DNA of 60,625 nucleotides from Candidatus Gastranaerophilales bacterium (GCA_003150395.1 QAMI01000016.1:1-60625); one strand, 5' to 3'. Counted from the first letter of the stretch, positions 50,498-60,578 are shown. A program made the numbers and translations. Notes: a model not told the origin generated them from the letters alone.

Positions 50498-51847
50498 ATG
50501 AGATATTATATATTAACATTATTGCTTATGTTGACTATGCAGTCAGCGTATGCGCTTGACGTGGTTTATCCGAAGAAAAATGAAGTAACAATTTCGTCGC
50601 CTTCCACATTTTTTATAGGAAGCGCTGACACCTCAAAAATTTTAACGATTAATGGTGAAACTGTTCAGGTGCATAAATCCGGCGGGTTTGCATATGTTGT
50701 CAAATTAAAATCAGGTATAAATGAGTTCGTAATTCGTTCAGGTAATGAAACTCAGGTTTTTAAGATTAACAATCCGCAAAAAGCAGTTTGTCCTCATAAA
50801 GTAGAACCTGCCTCGGAAGTCTTTAGTTCTCCTTCATTTTTCGTAACGTCAAAAGATAATGTTCCGCTGCGTTCGACACCGCAGGATTTTGGAATAAACA
50901 GGATTGCGCACTTTCAGGAAGGAATTCCTTTGAAAATTATTGATGAAAGAAATGGTTTTTATCAAGTTGAATTGAGTCCTGAAAGAACAGCCTGGATTGC
51001 TAAAACTGATGTCCGCCAGAGCAATCAGGAACCTTTGGCCAAACTTCTTGATCGTACATCTATTGAGGATGAAAAGTTTTATGTTTTTAAAATAGATTTC
51101 GACAGGAAAGTCCCTTATGTAATCGAAGGCGGTTACCCATTTGTAGTGAAATTTTATAATATTGAAGATAAAGAAAAAAATACCTTCACTTTTACTTTCC
51201 CGCTCAAACAGAAACTTGCTGGTTACAGCGGAGGTTATGAAGGAAATTCTTTTATTTTAAAAATAAGAAAATTCCCTGAAATTAATGATGAAAAACCCTT
51301 AAAAAATATAAAAATTGTTGTAGATGCCGGCCATGGCGGTAACGAAATAGGGGCAATAGGTTGTTTAAGGCATTTAGAAAAAGATATCAACCTTGCAATA
51401 GCCAAGCATCTTGCTGCCGAATTAAAATCCCGCGGGGCACATGTTATAATGACAAGAAACAGTGATGAAACGATTGAGCTTTATGATAGAGTTAAAATTG
51501 CAAATCAAAAAGACGCAATGATTTTTATCAGCATTCATGGCAACGCGCTTCCGGACAATGCTGACCCCGTTTTAAATAACGGGACAAGCATTTATTATTA
51601 TTATCCTCAGGCAAAGCCCTTAGCTGACAGCATTATGAAAGAAATGACCTCTCAGCTGACTTTTAAGGATGATAATGTTCGCAAAGGAAGTCTTGCCGTG
51701 GTAAGAAATACAAATGCCTTGAGTATTTTGATAGAAGTTGCATATCTTATTAACCCGGAAGATAATTCAAAACTTATAGATAAAGAAATCCAGAAAAAGG
51801 CTGGAAAAGCTATTGCTGACGGAGTTGAGGAGTTTTTGAAAAATTAA
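50498..51847 (+). CDS. Secreted N-acetylmuramoyl-L-alanine amidase with SH3 domain
   Basis: 449 aa. Signal peptide at 1-19 (cleavage after MQSAYA), a beta-domain, an SH3-like domain near 115-175 (VPLRSTPQDFGINRIAHFQE), and C-terminal Amidase_3 from about 268: VVDAGHGGNEIGAIG, SIHGNALPD and LIEVAYLINPED. Separates daughter cells or remodels the wall. Unlike the phage endolysin it is exported. Confidence 0.93.
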   Translation: MRYYILTLLLMLTMQSAYALDVVYPKKNEVTISSPSTFFIGSADTSKILTINGETVQVHKSGGFAYVVKLKSGINEFVIRSGNETQVFKINNPQKAVCPHKVEPASEVFSSPSFFVTSKDNVPLRSTPQDFGINRIAHFQEGIPLKIIDERNGFYQVELSPERTAWIAKTDVRQSNQEPLAKLLDRTSIEDEKFYVFKIDFDRKVPYVIEGGYPFVVKFYNIEDKEKNTFTFTFPLKQKLAGYSGGYEGNSFILKIRKFPEINDEKPLKNIKIVVDAGHGGNEIGAIGCLRHLEKDINLAIAKHLAAELKSRGAHVIMTRNSDETIELYDRVKIANQKDAMIFISIHGNALPDNADPVLNNGTSIYYYYPQAKPLADSIMKEMTSQLTFKDDNVRKGSLAVVRNTNALSILIEVAYLINPEDNSKLIDKEIQKKAGKAIADGVEEFLKN

Positions 51848-51889
51848 TTATTTCATACAGTGTTTAATGCTAGAAATATAGATTACCAG

Positions 51890-51920
51890 AAAGCCGCGAT
51901 AATTTTATTATCGCGGCTTT
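51890..51920. terminator. Bidirectional terminator between amidase and pepA
   Basis: AAAGCCGCGATAAT (51890-51903) and ATTATCGCGGCTTT (51907-51920) form a perfect 14-bp stem with TTT loop between convergent genes. Confidence 0.92.
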
Positions 51921-51970
51921 GTCCTTAAAATATTCTTAATCAAAGGAATGCTTATTGAAATATCATTCCC

Positions 51971-53368
51971 TTACTTGCAAACATAATTCAACAGAGTTCT
52001 GACTCCTGCCCCTGTTGCGCCTGCAATAAATTCTTTCTGCGGCTTTTCCAAAAATGCAGTGCCTGCAATGTCGATATGGCACCATTTTGGCCCGTTTACG
52101 AATTCCTGCAAAAATACGCCTGCGGCTGACGCTCCACCATATCGTGAACCCGTGTTTTTCATATCCGCAATGTCTGATTTCAGGCTGTCTTTGTATTCTG
52201 CAAACATCGGTAATTCCCAGTATGTTTCGCCGCTTGATTTTGCAGTTTCGATTATGCGGTTAATCATCTCTCTGTCATTGCCCATAATTCCTGATGCAAC
52301 AGTTCCAAGAGCAACCAGGCAGGCACCGGTTAAGGTTGCAATGTCGATAACTTCGTCAACTCCGAGTTCTGAGGCATAACAAAGCGCATCTGCAAGCGTC
52401 AATCTGCCTTCGGCATCAGTATTGTCGACTTCAATAGTTTTACCATTTTTAGCTGTTAAAATGTCACCGGGTTTGTAAGAAGTTCCGGATGGCATATTTT
52501 CGCAGGCCGCAATAATCCCGTGAACTTCCACATCAGGCTGTAATTTGGCAATCGCGCTCATAACACCTAAAACGCAGGCCGCACCTGACATATCGTCGCG
52601 CATTGTAAGCATTGATGATGCCGGTTTCAAATCCAAACCGCCTGAGTCAAAACAGATTCCTTTTCCGATAAGAGCGATTTTTTTCTTGACATTTTTGCCG
52701 GTATATTTCATATGGATGAATTTCGGCGGTTGAACGCTTCCCTGCCCGACAGCGAGATATGCGCCCATTCCCATTCTTTCAATTTCATCTTTATCATAGA
52801 TTTGGGTTTGAATTCCTTCTAAACTTTTCGCAACTTCTGCAAGTTTTGAAGGTGTTGCAAATTGTGCGGGTTCGTTTGCCAAATCTCTTGTAAGTTTCAT
52901 TGCGTTTGCAAAGATAATTCCTTGGGCAACTTCTTTTTCGCTGAATTTTGCAAAAGTAATTTCATCAAGTCTGTCAGCTTTTTTGTTTTTATATTTATCA
53001 AAAGCGTAATCTGCAATCATTGCTCCAATTGCGGCTGATTTGCCATAATCTGCGTTGATATCAAAATCAAAGCAGGCATTTTTTGCTTTAATTTGCTGTA
53101 ATTTTTTGATTGCTTTTGCAACGGCTTCGCGCATTTTATTTGCATCGAACTCTTCTTTTTTACCGAAACCGATAATCAAAACCTTATCAGCCGGAATTTG
53201 TCCAAGTGTGTGAATTAAATATGTCTCGCCGAATTTGCCTTCAAAATGGTCTTTTTCAACCGCGTATTTGTTAGCAAGTTCAACAGAAGTATTTTCGCCC
53301 TCAAACTTGTTTACAACAAGCACTTCGCAAGGGACTGAAGATACGTTTTGTGATACTTTAATTTCCAT
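51971..53368 (-). CDS. pepA: Cytosolic (leucyl) aminopeptidase, M17
   Basis: 465 aa behind GAAGGAGAG. M17 core: LIGKGICFDSGGLDLKPASS, MRDDMSGAACVLG and the signature NTDAEGRLTLADAL with metal-binding residues; the N-terminal macro-like domain is present. Removes N-terminal residues from peptides. Confidence 0.95.
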   Translation of the reverse strand: MEIKVSQNVSSVPCEVLVVNKFEGENTSVELANKYAVEKDHFEGKFGETYLIHTLGQIPADKVLIIGFGKKEEFDANKMREAVAKAIKKLQQIKAKNACFDFDINADYGKSAAIGAMIADYAFDKYKNKKADRLDEITFAKFSEKEVAQGIIFANAMKLTRDLANEPAQFATPSKLAEVAKSLEGIQTQIYDKDEIERMGMGAYLAVGQGSVQPPKFIHMKYTGKNVKKKIALIGKGICFDSGGLDLKPASSMLTMRDDMSGAACVLGVMSAIAKLQPDVEVHGIIAACENMPSGTSYKPGDILTAKNGKTIEVDNTDAEGRLTLADALCYASELGVDEVIDIATLTGACLVALGTVASGIMGNDREMINRIIETAKSSGETYWELPMFAEYKDSLKSDIADMKNTGSRYGGASAAGVFLQEFVNGPKWCHIDIAGTAFLEKPQKEFIAGATGAGVRTLLNYVCK

Positions 53369-53492
53369 TATGTCTCTCCTTCTTTACGTTTTTATTATAC
53401 ACTTAATTTGAAGTTTTGTAAATTTGTTTTGGCGTCTGGCAAAATATTTTTTTTACGAATTTATAAATCTTTGCAATAAAAAGGAGACAATT

Positions 53493-54044
53493 ATGAACGT
53501 TACATTAAATACACTAACCCCGGGCATGGATAAATGCCGCAAACCAAATTTTACAGCTAATTTAAAAGGGTCGGCAATTCGTTCGGCAGTCATTAAAGCA
53601 AAAAATATTGCTGAAGTCGCCGAGGTTAAAGAAATCATAGATAATGTTAAATATTTGGGTGATGCAACAACCGAAATTCTTTGTGAAAATAATGGTTTGG
53701 TAACTGTTTCTAATTCCAAATTCGGCAAGCTTGCACATACGTTTAAAATTAAATTGAATGAAAAAGCGGAAAATCCTTTTATTGAAATGCTTGCAAGATT
53801 TAATACTGCAAACTTCTTAATAAAATGCGAAGGTGATTTAATAGAAAAACGTTTTGCTATGGCCAAACCGAGCAGCAAACAAGCACTTTATAATATGTAT
53901 AAATCAAGTAACTTGGCAACAACAACTAGATGTGCACTTGATTATGTTGCACGCGAGCATGGCATTCTTCCGCCTAGTGGAAATACTAGTCATAGTTTAC
54001 AAGACTTCAAAAATATATTGTTTCCCGAATATTTCAAAAAATAA
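53493..54044 (+). CDS. Host protein of unknown function
   Basis: 183 aa from the ATG at 53493 with AAAAGGAGA upstream. Contains NFTANLKGSAIRSAVIKAKN and LVTVSNSKFGKLAHTFKIKL; no known domain. Its TAA overlaps the ATG of the next gene, so the two may act together. Confidence 0.6.
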   Translation: MNVTLNTLTPGMDKCRKPNFTANLKGSAIRSAVIKAKNIAEVAEVKEIIDNVKYLGDATTEILCENNGLVTVSNSKFGKLAHTFKIKLNEKAENPFIEMLARFNTANFLIKCEGDLIEKRFAMAKPSSKQALYNMYKSSNLATTTRCALDYVAREHGILPPSGNTSHSLQDFKNILFPEYFKK

Positions 54045-55147
54045 TGCAAATTTCTTTATATAATTATCTCCCATATAAAAAAGCAGTATCAGAAAAGAAA
54101 ACTCCCGTACCATGCAGTTCTGAAATTCCGTATTGCAAAAAATCTTTGCTCACTCAGAATAATTTGCGGGCAAACTATATGATTAGTTTTAAAAGTCTGA
54201 AAGCAACATCCGAAAGAGAATATATGCATCTCGGAACTTCATTTTACAGGGACTTTGATACTCTTGCCAAAGCTTCTCTGTACTTAAAAGAGACATTTCC
54301 CGAAGGTACGGATATTATGGAGTTTGCAGCCTCAAATGGAGAGGAGGCAATAACACTACATTCTATTTTAAACGATAAAAATAAAGTTCATTATCCAATT
54401 CATTGCTATGATGTATCAGACAAAGCAATCAAATTGGCAAATCTCAATATTCATTCAATTTTTAAAAATACTGCCGATGCATTTTCAATTTCAAAAGAAA
54501 ACAGAAGCTTGCCGTTCACTGAAATGTCCAGAACTTTCCATGAATTAATGGAAGAAATTCCGGAACCTGATGTTGAGATTAATGATAAAGACTATATGGA
54601 TTTTTTGCGTAGTCGTGATAAGGATTTTTATGTCAAATATTATAAAGTTAGGGACGAATACAAAGATAATTTTAAATTTGAAAAAGGCGACATAAGAAAT
54701 ATTCTTGAGATAATGCCCGAAAAGGAAGTAGGTGCTGTCTTTTTTAGAAATGCCTTTTATCATTTGACGAACAATCATATCTTTGAGCCAATTTATGATA
54801 AACCCACTCTTGATAAAATTTGGCATACAAACAAAGAAGCTGTAATAGAAGATGTGGTATCTAAAGTTTATGAAAAACTTCTTCCGGGCGGCATTTTTGT
54901 AATCGGAAATGATGAAAAAGAACATATTTATCAAGCGGATAAATATACATCGCGTGAAGATTTTTATTTTGATGATGTGACGGATGAATATATAAGGCTA
55001 TCTTCACCGCTGGAAAAAGCTTTACGAAAAGACGGAAGGTTTCGTCCTGTCGTAACATCCAGGTGTTATTCCTCTGGCATGGGAGATTTTAAAGTCCATA
55101 CGGTTTGGCAAAAAGTTGATAAGTCAAAAATCCAGCAGGACGCTTAA
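54044..55147 (+). CDS. CheR-like SAM-dependent methyltransferase
   Basis: 367 aa. A 50-residue tail is followed by a CheR-type fold: GTSFYRDFDTLAKASLYL, IMEFAASNGEEAITLHSIL (AdoMet site), CYDVSDKAIKLAN, VGAVFFRNAFYHLTN and LLPGGIFVIGNDE. No CheB or chemotaxis gene is near, so the substrate is open. Confidence 0.75.
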   Translation: MQISLYNYLPYKKAVSEKKTPVPCSSEIPYCKKSLLTQNNLRANYMISFKSLKATSEREYMHLGTSFYRDFDTLAKASLYLKETFPEGTDIMEFAASNGEEAITLHSILNDKNKVHYPIHCYDVSDKAIKLANLNIHSIFKNTADAFSISKENRSLPFTEMSRTFHELMEEIPEPDVEINDKDYMDFLRSRDKDFYVKYYKVRDEYKDNFKFEKGDIRNILEIMPEKEVGAVFFRNAFYHLTNNHIFEPIYDKPTLDKIWHTNKEAVIEDVVSKVYEKLLPGGIFVIGNDEKEHIYQADKYTSREDFYFDDVTDEYIRLSSPLEKALRKDGRFRPVVTSRCYSSGMGDFKVHTVWQKVDKSKIQQDA

Positions 55148-55382
55148 CTATAAAAACTATAACTGTTTAAGCTTTGTGTTTTTTGTATCAAAAAATAAAT
55201 ATCTACTATACAAATATACTTTTGCATGCTAATATATTGACAGATGTAGTAGGTAAATATTTTTGGATATATATGCAATAAAATTCGTTTAAATATTAAT
55301 TTAGAAGAAAGCACGGTAGGTTAAATGTATCGGGCGTTGCGTGTATTATTAAAAAATAGAAAAGGATAAGGTAAAAAACTTC

Positions 55383-56903
55383 ATGGATTTTTTATTGATT
55401 ATCGCGATTATTGTGGTAATAGCATTAGTCGCCGTGCTGATTATCCAGCAAAACAAAGTTAAAGCCGTTTTAAATGACATTGAGAAAGACAGAAACGCAC
55501 TTGAAGAAAAAGAAAAAATACTTCTGAAAGAAGCAAAAATCAGAGCGATTGAAGAACTTCAAAATGACAGAGAAAAACTTAACGAAGAAGAAAGAGAACG
55601 CAGACAGGAAATTGCAAGAATTGAGACAAAATTAGCAAAACGCGAGGATGTTCTGGAAGACAAAATTCAGGAATATACAGACAAAGAAGTTCAGGTTCAA
55701 AGAAAAATCGACGAACTTCTTGAAAAGGAAGATTACCTGGCTGAGATAGTTCAAAAGCAAACAACCGAACTTGAACGAATTGCCGGCATGAGTGCCGAAG
55801 AGGCAAAAAATATGCTTCTTGACCAGCTAAAACATGATCTGGCTCAGGAACAAATGCAATTAATCCGTGAAAACGAAGCAAAGATAAAAGAAGTTTCTCT
55901 TGAAAAATCAAAGGAAATACTTTCAACAACAATGCAAAGATGTATGATTGAACAGGTTGTAGAGACAACAGTTTCAGTTGTAGCTTTGCCTAATGATGAA
56001 ATGAAAGGCCGCATAATCGGACGTGAAGGAAGAAATATTCGCGCACTTGAAACTTTAACAGGCGTTGATTTGATTATCGATGATACTCCCGAAGCCGTTG
56101 TCTTATCCAGCTTTGACCCTGTTCGCCGCGAAATTGCAAAATTAGCGCTTGAAAAGCTAATTGTTGACGGTAGAATTCACCCAGTTCGTATCGAAGAAAT
56201 GGTTGAAAAAGCCCGCGAAGAAATCGAAAAGAAAATTTGGCGTGAAGGTGAAAACGCCGCTCTTGATATGGGAGTTATGGGCTTAAATAAAGAATTAATA
56301 AAAACTTTAGGTCGCCTTTATTATAGAACAAGCTACGGACAAAATGTTTTGAAACACTCGCTTGAAGTCGGCCATATTGCAGGCATGCTTGCCGCAGAAC
56401 TCGGGGCAAACGAAATGATTGCAAAACGTGCCGGACTTCTTCACGATATCGGGAAAGCTGTTGACCAAACTCAGGAAGGAACCCATATTCAGCTTGGCGT
56501 TGAACTGGCAACCAGATATGGTGAGCGTCCCGAAGTTATTCATGCAATCGAAGCGCACCATGACGATGTTGTGGCAAATACAATTGAAGCTGTTCTTGTA
56601 AAAGTTGCTGATGCAATTTCTGCCGGCCGCCCTGGAGCGCGTCGCGATACACTTGAAATTTACATCAAACGTCTTCAAAAAATTGAAGAAATCGTTAACA
56701 GCTACGAAGGGATTAAACAATCATTCGCTGTTCAGGCCGGTCGTGAAGTCCGGATTATCGTTGAAGCCGAAAGATTTGATGATTTGGCTTCACAAAAACT
56801 TGCACGCGATGTTGCAAAACGTATTGAAGATGAACTTGATTACCCGGGTCAAATCAGGGTAACGGTTGTCAGAGAATTCCGTACAACGGAAATCGCAAAA
56901 TAA
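55383..56903 (+). CDS. rny: Ribonuclease Y
   Basis: 506 aa. N-terminal membrane anchor (2-22), a long coiled coil (about 25-190), KH domain (GRIIGREGRNIRALETLTG) and HD domain with HSLEVGHIAGML and LLHDIGKAVDQ. Initiates mRNA decay at the membrane. Its 235-bp upstream region (55148-55382) contains TTGACA at 55237 but no convincing -10. Next to ymdB, as in many bacteria. Confidence 0.97.
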   Translation: MDFLLIIAIIVVIALVAVLIIQQNKVKAVLNDIEKDRNALEEKEKILLKEAKIRAIEELQNDREKLNEEERERRQEIARIETKLAKREDVLEDKIQEYTDKEVQVQRKIDELLEKEDYLAEIVQKQTTELERIAGMSAEEAKNMLLDQLKHDLAQEQMQLIRENEAKIKEVSLEKSKEILSTTMQRCMIEQVVETTVSVVALPNDEMKGRIIGREGRNIRALETLTGVDLIIDDTPEAVVLSSFDPVRREIAKLALEKLIVDGRIHPVRIEEMVEKAREEIEKKIWREGENAALDMGVMGLNKELIKTLGRLYYRTSYGQNVLKHSLEVGHIAGMLAAELGANEMIAKRAGLLHDIGKAVDQTQEGTHIQLGVELATRYGERPEVIHAIEAHHDDVVANTIEAVLVKVADAISAGRPGARRDTLEIYIKRLQKIEEIVNSYEGIKQSFAVQAGREVRIIVEAERFDDLASQKLARDVAKRIEDELDYPGQIRVTVVREFRTTEIAK

Positions 56904-56908
56904 TTATT

Positions 56909-56936
56909 TGCCCTCATTCAAAAGCGAATGAGGGCA
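56909..56936 (+). other. Hairpin between rny and ymdB
   Basis: TGCCCTCATTC (56909-56919) pairs perfectly with GAATGAGGGCA (56926-56936) over a 6-nt loop. No T-run follows, so it is more likely an mRNA processing or stability element than an efficient terminator. Confidence 0.65.
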
Positions 56937-56982
56937 GAATTTCCTTCTGAATAATAACAAACTTTCAGCTCAAGAGGTAAAA

Positions 56983-57810
56983 ATGCCAGGTGATGATAAA
57001 ACTTTAAAAATACTTTTCTTCGGCGATATGGTCGGCAAACCCGGACGTAACGCGGTAAAAGAGTATCTGCAATCAATTTCTCCGGAAGATAAACCGGATT
57101 TTGTCATTGCAAATGTCGAAAATGCCTCTCACGGCTTTGGTTTGACCGAGAAAAACTATAACGAACTTTCATCCTGTGGAATTGACTGTATGACTTCAGG
57201 AAACCATATTTGGGATAAAAAAGATATTTTTAACTACATTGAACAGGCTGACAAACTTCTCAGACCAATGAATTACCCTGAAGGCGCCAAGGGTTTCGGC
57301 AGTCGCATTTTTGAATGCGGTGAATACAAAATCGGCGTCATCAATCTTCTGGGAAGAGTTTTTACAACTCTTGTTGATGACCCTTTCAGGCTTATTCAAA
57401 CCGAAATTGAACGGATTAAGAAGATTACACCGATTATCATTATTGATTTTCATGCAGAAGCTACTGCTGAAAAAATATGTTTCGCAAAATTCTGTTCGGA
57501 ACTTGGAGCAAGTGCTGTGTTTGGAACGCATACCCATGTTCAGACAGCAGATGAAAAGATTTTAAACGGAACGGGATACATAACAGATGCCGGTTTTTGC
57601 GGCACGGTTGACAGCGTTATTGGAATGGAATATAAAACTTCGCTCAGCCGCTTTTTAACAGGAATCCCTGAACGCTATGAAGTTGCAGAGGGCGGTGAAT
57701 GCCAGATTAATGCAGTTGAAGTCGAGATTTCTCCTTCATCCGGCCGTGCCATTGCAATAAGAAGAATTTTTTGTAGTAGAGATAAAATAGAAGAGGATGA
57801 AAGTCAATGA
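56983..57810 (+). CDS. ymdB: YmdB-like metallophosphoesterase (TIGR00282)
   Basis: 275 aa behind AAGAGG. Metal and catalytic motifs: FFGDMVGKPGR, ANVENASHGFG, TSGNHIWDKKD, IIDFHAEATAEK and GTHTHVQTAD. The family hydrolyses 2',3'-cyclic nucleotides in Bacillus. Overlaps the PHP gene by 4 bp. Confidence 0.94.
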   Translation: MPGDDKTLKILFFGDMVGKPGRNAVKEYLQSISPEDKPDFVIANVENASHGFGLTEKNYNELSSCGIDCMTSGNHIWDKKDIFNYIEQADKLLRPMNYPEGAKGFGSRIFECGEYKIGVINLLGRVFTTLVDDPFRLIQTEIERIKKITPIIIIDFHAEATAEKICFAKFCSELGASAVFGTHTHVQTADEKILNGTGYITDAGFCGTVDSVIGMEYKTSLSRFLTGIPERYEVAEGGECQINAVEVEISPSSGRAIAIRRIFCSRDKIEEDESQ

Positions 57811-58661
57811 AAAGCGATTTGCATATTCATACATACTATTCAGACGGAGTTTTCAGCCCTGAAAAAATCGTTGACACTGCGCTTGACGTCGGACTTGATG
57901 TGATAGCACTCACTGACCACGATAACGTGCTTTCGTACAACGTAGCAAAAGAACATTTAAAAAAGATTAACAAAGAAGACAAGCTTGAAATTATCCAAGG
58001 TGTAGAAATTAATACATTGTACAAAAACTACGAAGTCCATATTTTGGGCTACTTTTTCAATCCGGGAAACAATGATTTTCAAAAATTATTGAAAATTCAA
58101 CAGGAAGCCCGTGTAAAACAAACTCATGAAATAATTTCACTTCTTGCGAAAAAGGAAGGCATAAAGATAAAATATGAAGATATTGTAAAGCAGGTTGCAG
58201 AAGGCGGCAGTATAGGCCGTCCGCATATAGCAAAAGCCATAACAAATGCCGGCGGGACAACAAGTGTTATTGAAGCTTATTCTAAATATATTCATGATAA
58301 CAGTCCGGTTTATGTCCCGCGTAAAACAGTATCTCCCCAGGATGCAGTTGAGATAATCTATGATGCTGGCGGAATTCCGGTAATTGCCCACCCGCATGAC
58401 CTTGACATTGCAGAAAGTTTAATTAAAGAGCTTATGAATTACGGGCTTCGTGGAATAGAAGCATACCACAGAAAGCATTCACCGGCTTGTGTTGAATATT
58501 TTTCATCAATGGCAGAAGATTTGGGCTTAATCGTAACAGGCGGGTCTGACTTCCACGCTCCAAACATAATTAACGGACAAATTATTCTGGGCAAAAATTT
58601 TGTACCTGAATGGGTCTATGAAAAACTTATTAAAGAGAAAAAACTTATAGATATGGCTTAA
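57807..58661 (+). CDS. PHP-domain phosphoesterase (RNase AM-like)
   Basis: 284 aa. PHP metal sites: DLHIHTYYSDG, LTDHDN, EINTLYKNYEVHILGYF, VIAHPHD and GGSDFHAP. Resembles the YciV/TrpH group that releases nucleotides from 3',5'-bisphosphates or RNA 5' ends. Placement after rny and ymdB suggests RNA turnover. Confidence 0.9.
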   Translation: MKSDLHIHTYYSDGVFSPEKIVDTALDVGLDVIALTDHDNVLSYNVAKEHLKKINKEDKLEIIQGVEINTLYKNYEVHILGYFFNPGNNDFQKLLKIQQEARVKQTHEIISLLAKKEGIKIKYEDIVKQVAEGGSIGRPHIAKAITNAGGTTSVIEAYSKYIHDNSPVYVPRKTVSPQDAVEIIYDAGGIPVIAHPHDLDIAESLIKELMNYGLRGIEAYHRKHSPACVEYFSSMAEDLGLIVTGGSDFHAPNIINGQIILGKNFVPEWVYEKLIKEKKLIDMA

Positions 58662-58676
58662 TCTAAAGGGTTTCGC

Positions 58677-59312
58677 ATGGCAGGAAAAAAACTTCTTAAA
58701 CTTGAATATACCGTAACCATAATAATAATTGCGGCAATAATTATATTGATATTTCCGTTTGACTTTAGTTCAAATGCGCAGGCGAATTTTATTTCGCGCT
58801 GGTGCGATAAATATTCAAGGCTGGAGTATATGTTCAGTGTCATTAACGCTCATGAAAGCGAGGAAATTTTAAAAAATCTTAAGAATGCTCCGGACGCCAA
58901 AACCCGTGAACAAATTCTTATCAGGGTTATTCAGCCGTATTTTAGAATTCATAAAGAAAAACTGCCAAAGCGTTATGTTACAAAGTTTATGAACAATACA
59001 AAAGTCCCTCATTCAAGCCGATATTATTTTGACGACACATATTTCAGCGAAAACGGAATGATTGTTGGAATAAAGGATTTGAAAAACACAAACTCCAAAG
59101 ACCCTATGTTTATAATGATGTTTGACATAAATGGAATATTGCCGCCAAACACTTGGGGGCGGGATATTTATGGTGTAAATATTTACGAGGGTAAAATTGA
59201 GCCATTTGGAGCTGAATTACCAATGGAAGATTTGAAAACAGACTGTTCAGCTTTTGGAACCGGTGTTAGCTGCTCATACTATTATAAAATCGGCGGAGGC
59301 TTTAATGATTAA
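58677..59312 (+). CDS. Membrane-anchored prepilin-like protein
   Basis: 211 aa. One hydrophobic helix (about 11-29, YTVTIIIIAAIIILIFPF) with a basic start. The C-terminal part has FDINGILPPNTWGRDIYGVN, which repeats the plan of DVNGFNKFPNKFGQDTFMFQ in the split prepilin at 45328-46131. No classic FTLxE cleavage site is seen, so it may be a minor pilin-like or anchored protein. Confidence 0.6.
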   Translation: MAGKKLLKLEYTVTIIIIAAIIILIFPFDFSSNAQANFISRWCDKYSRLEYMFSVINAHESEEILKNLKNAPDAKTREQILIRVIQPYFRIHKEKLPKRYVTKFMNNTKVPHSSRYYFDDTYFSENGMIVGIKDLKNTNSKDPMFIMMFDINGILPPNTWGRDIYGVNIYEGKIEPFGAELPMEDLKTDCSAFGTGVSCSYYYKIGGGFND

Positions 59313-59892
59313 GAACGTATGCGTGTTTGCAAGTTCAAGCGGAAAGGTTGATAGAATATATTTTGAAGAGGCTGATAAACTTGGTAAACTTTTGGCAAAA
59401 TCAGGATATAATTTGGTTTACGGCGGAAGCTCGCTTGGTTTGATGTGGGCTTGCGCCGGCGCAGCGAAACATTCCGGAGCAAAAATCTATGGTATTATGC
59501 CTGAAAAACTTTATAATATGGGAGTTTCAACAGAAGAAGGCGTTGAACTTTCAATTACACCCTGCATGAGAACGCGAAAATCTAAAATGGATGAGATTTC
59601 AGATGCAGTTGTGGCACTTCCCGGCGGCTTTGGAACGCTTGAGGAGCTTTCTGAAATGATTGTTCAAAAACAGCTTGGATACAATGCAAAACCTATAGTT
59701 ATTCTTAATATAAACGGTTTTTATGATAAGTTGATTGAATTTTTTGATGAAATTATACTGCAAAACTTCGGGCGCGGTCAGAACCGTGAAATTTATTATG
59801 TTGCAAAGAGTTCTGACGACGCGGTTGAATATTTGAAACATTACAAGCCTGACGCAGTTCCGGTTTCCAAAGAAGATATTTATGTAAAATAA
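59305..59892 (+). CDS. LOG family phosphoribohydrolase
   Basis: 195 aa from the ATG at 59305 (GGCGGAGG upstream), overlapping the previous gene by 8 bp. Motifs: VCVFASSSGKVD, LVYGGSSLGLMWACAG, the MRTRKSKM region and ALPGGFGTLEELSEM (PGGxGTxxE). Cleaves ribose 5-phosphate from nucleoside monophosphates; often misnamed lysine decarboxylase. Confidence 0.92.
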   Translation: MIKNVCVFASSSGKVDRIYFEEADKLGKLLAKSGYNLVYGGSSLGLMWACAGAAKHSGAKIYGIMPEKLYNMGVSTEEGVELSITPCMRTRKSKMDEISDAVVALPGGFGTLEELSEMIVQKQLGYNAKPIVILNINGFYDKLIEFFDEIILQNFGRGQNREIYYVAKSSDDAVEYLKHYKPDAVPVSKEDIYVK

Positions 59893-59906
59893 GGCATAAA
59901 GAAACT

Positions 59907-60578
59907 ATGCAATATATATCAATAAAAAAAGAAGTTAATAAAGTGAGCGGTAACGCAGTTTTCCTCGTGCCTGCACTAAATCTTAAAAATTCAAAAGGTA
60001 CTACAACACAAAAAATCGCTCATCCTCTTGGCGATGATTATTTGGAGTTTGAAAATCTAGAAGATGCAGTTCGCTCAATTGAGTTATCCGGGTTTAAATA
60101 TATTCTTCCTGACGGCACGAAACAAATTATTCGCGAAGAAAAACCTGTGAAAACCGATAAAAACTATGACGAACTTGTATATGATGCATTGATTAATCAG
60201 ACAAAAGATCTAAATTCATCAGTTGTTTCCGCCGCACTGACTGCTTTGGGCGAACTTAATGATGTAAAATTGATGGATTTGTTTTTAGAGAAAATGGGTG
60301 AAGACAATGAATCTGTCAGAACGAGTGCGATTAATGCGATATTAAGATACGGTGCAGCATCCGTGCAAAAACTTCTCACTGCGCTTAAGGATGAAAATTG
60401 GGTCCGGCGAAATTCTGCCATAATAGCAATACAAAGGTTAATCGACAGTGAGAGCGTAAATCCTGAAAAACTTTTTCCCCATTTAATCCGAATGACAAAC
60501 GACAAAAATACAATAGTTAAAACTTCTGCAATCCTGACACTTGGAAAAGCTTACAAATTTTACAAAAAATGTATGTGA
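59907..60578 (+). CDS. HEAT-repeat protein
   Basis: 223 aa. An N-terminal beta region (about 1-75) followed by about four HEAT-like repeats: VVSAALTALGELNDVKLMDL, RTSAINAILRYGAASVQKLL, RRNSAIIAIQRLIDSES and KTSAILTLGKAYKFYKK. Likely a scaffold for protein interaction. Confidence 0.8.
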   Translation: MQYISIKKEVNKVSGNAVFLVPALNLKNSKGTTTQKIAHPLGDDYLEFENLEDAVRSIELSGFKYILPDGTKQIIREEKPVKTDKNYDELVYDALINQTKDLNSSVVSAALTALGELNDVKLMDLFLEKMGEDNESVRTSAINAILRYGAASVQKLLTALKDENWVRRNSAIIAIQRLIDSESVNPEKLFPHLIRMTNDKNTIVKTSAILTLGKAYKFYKKCM

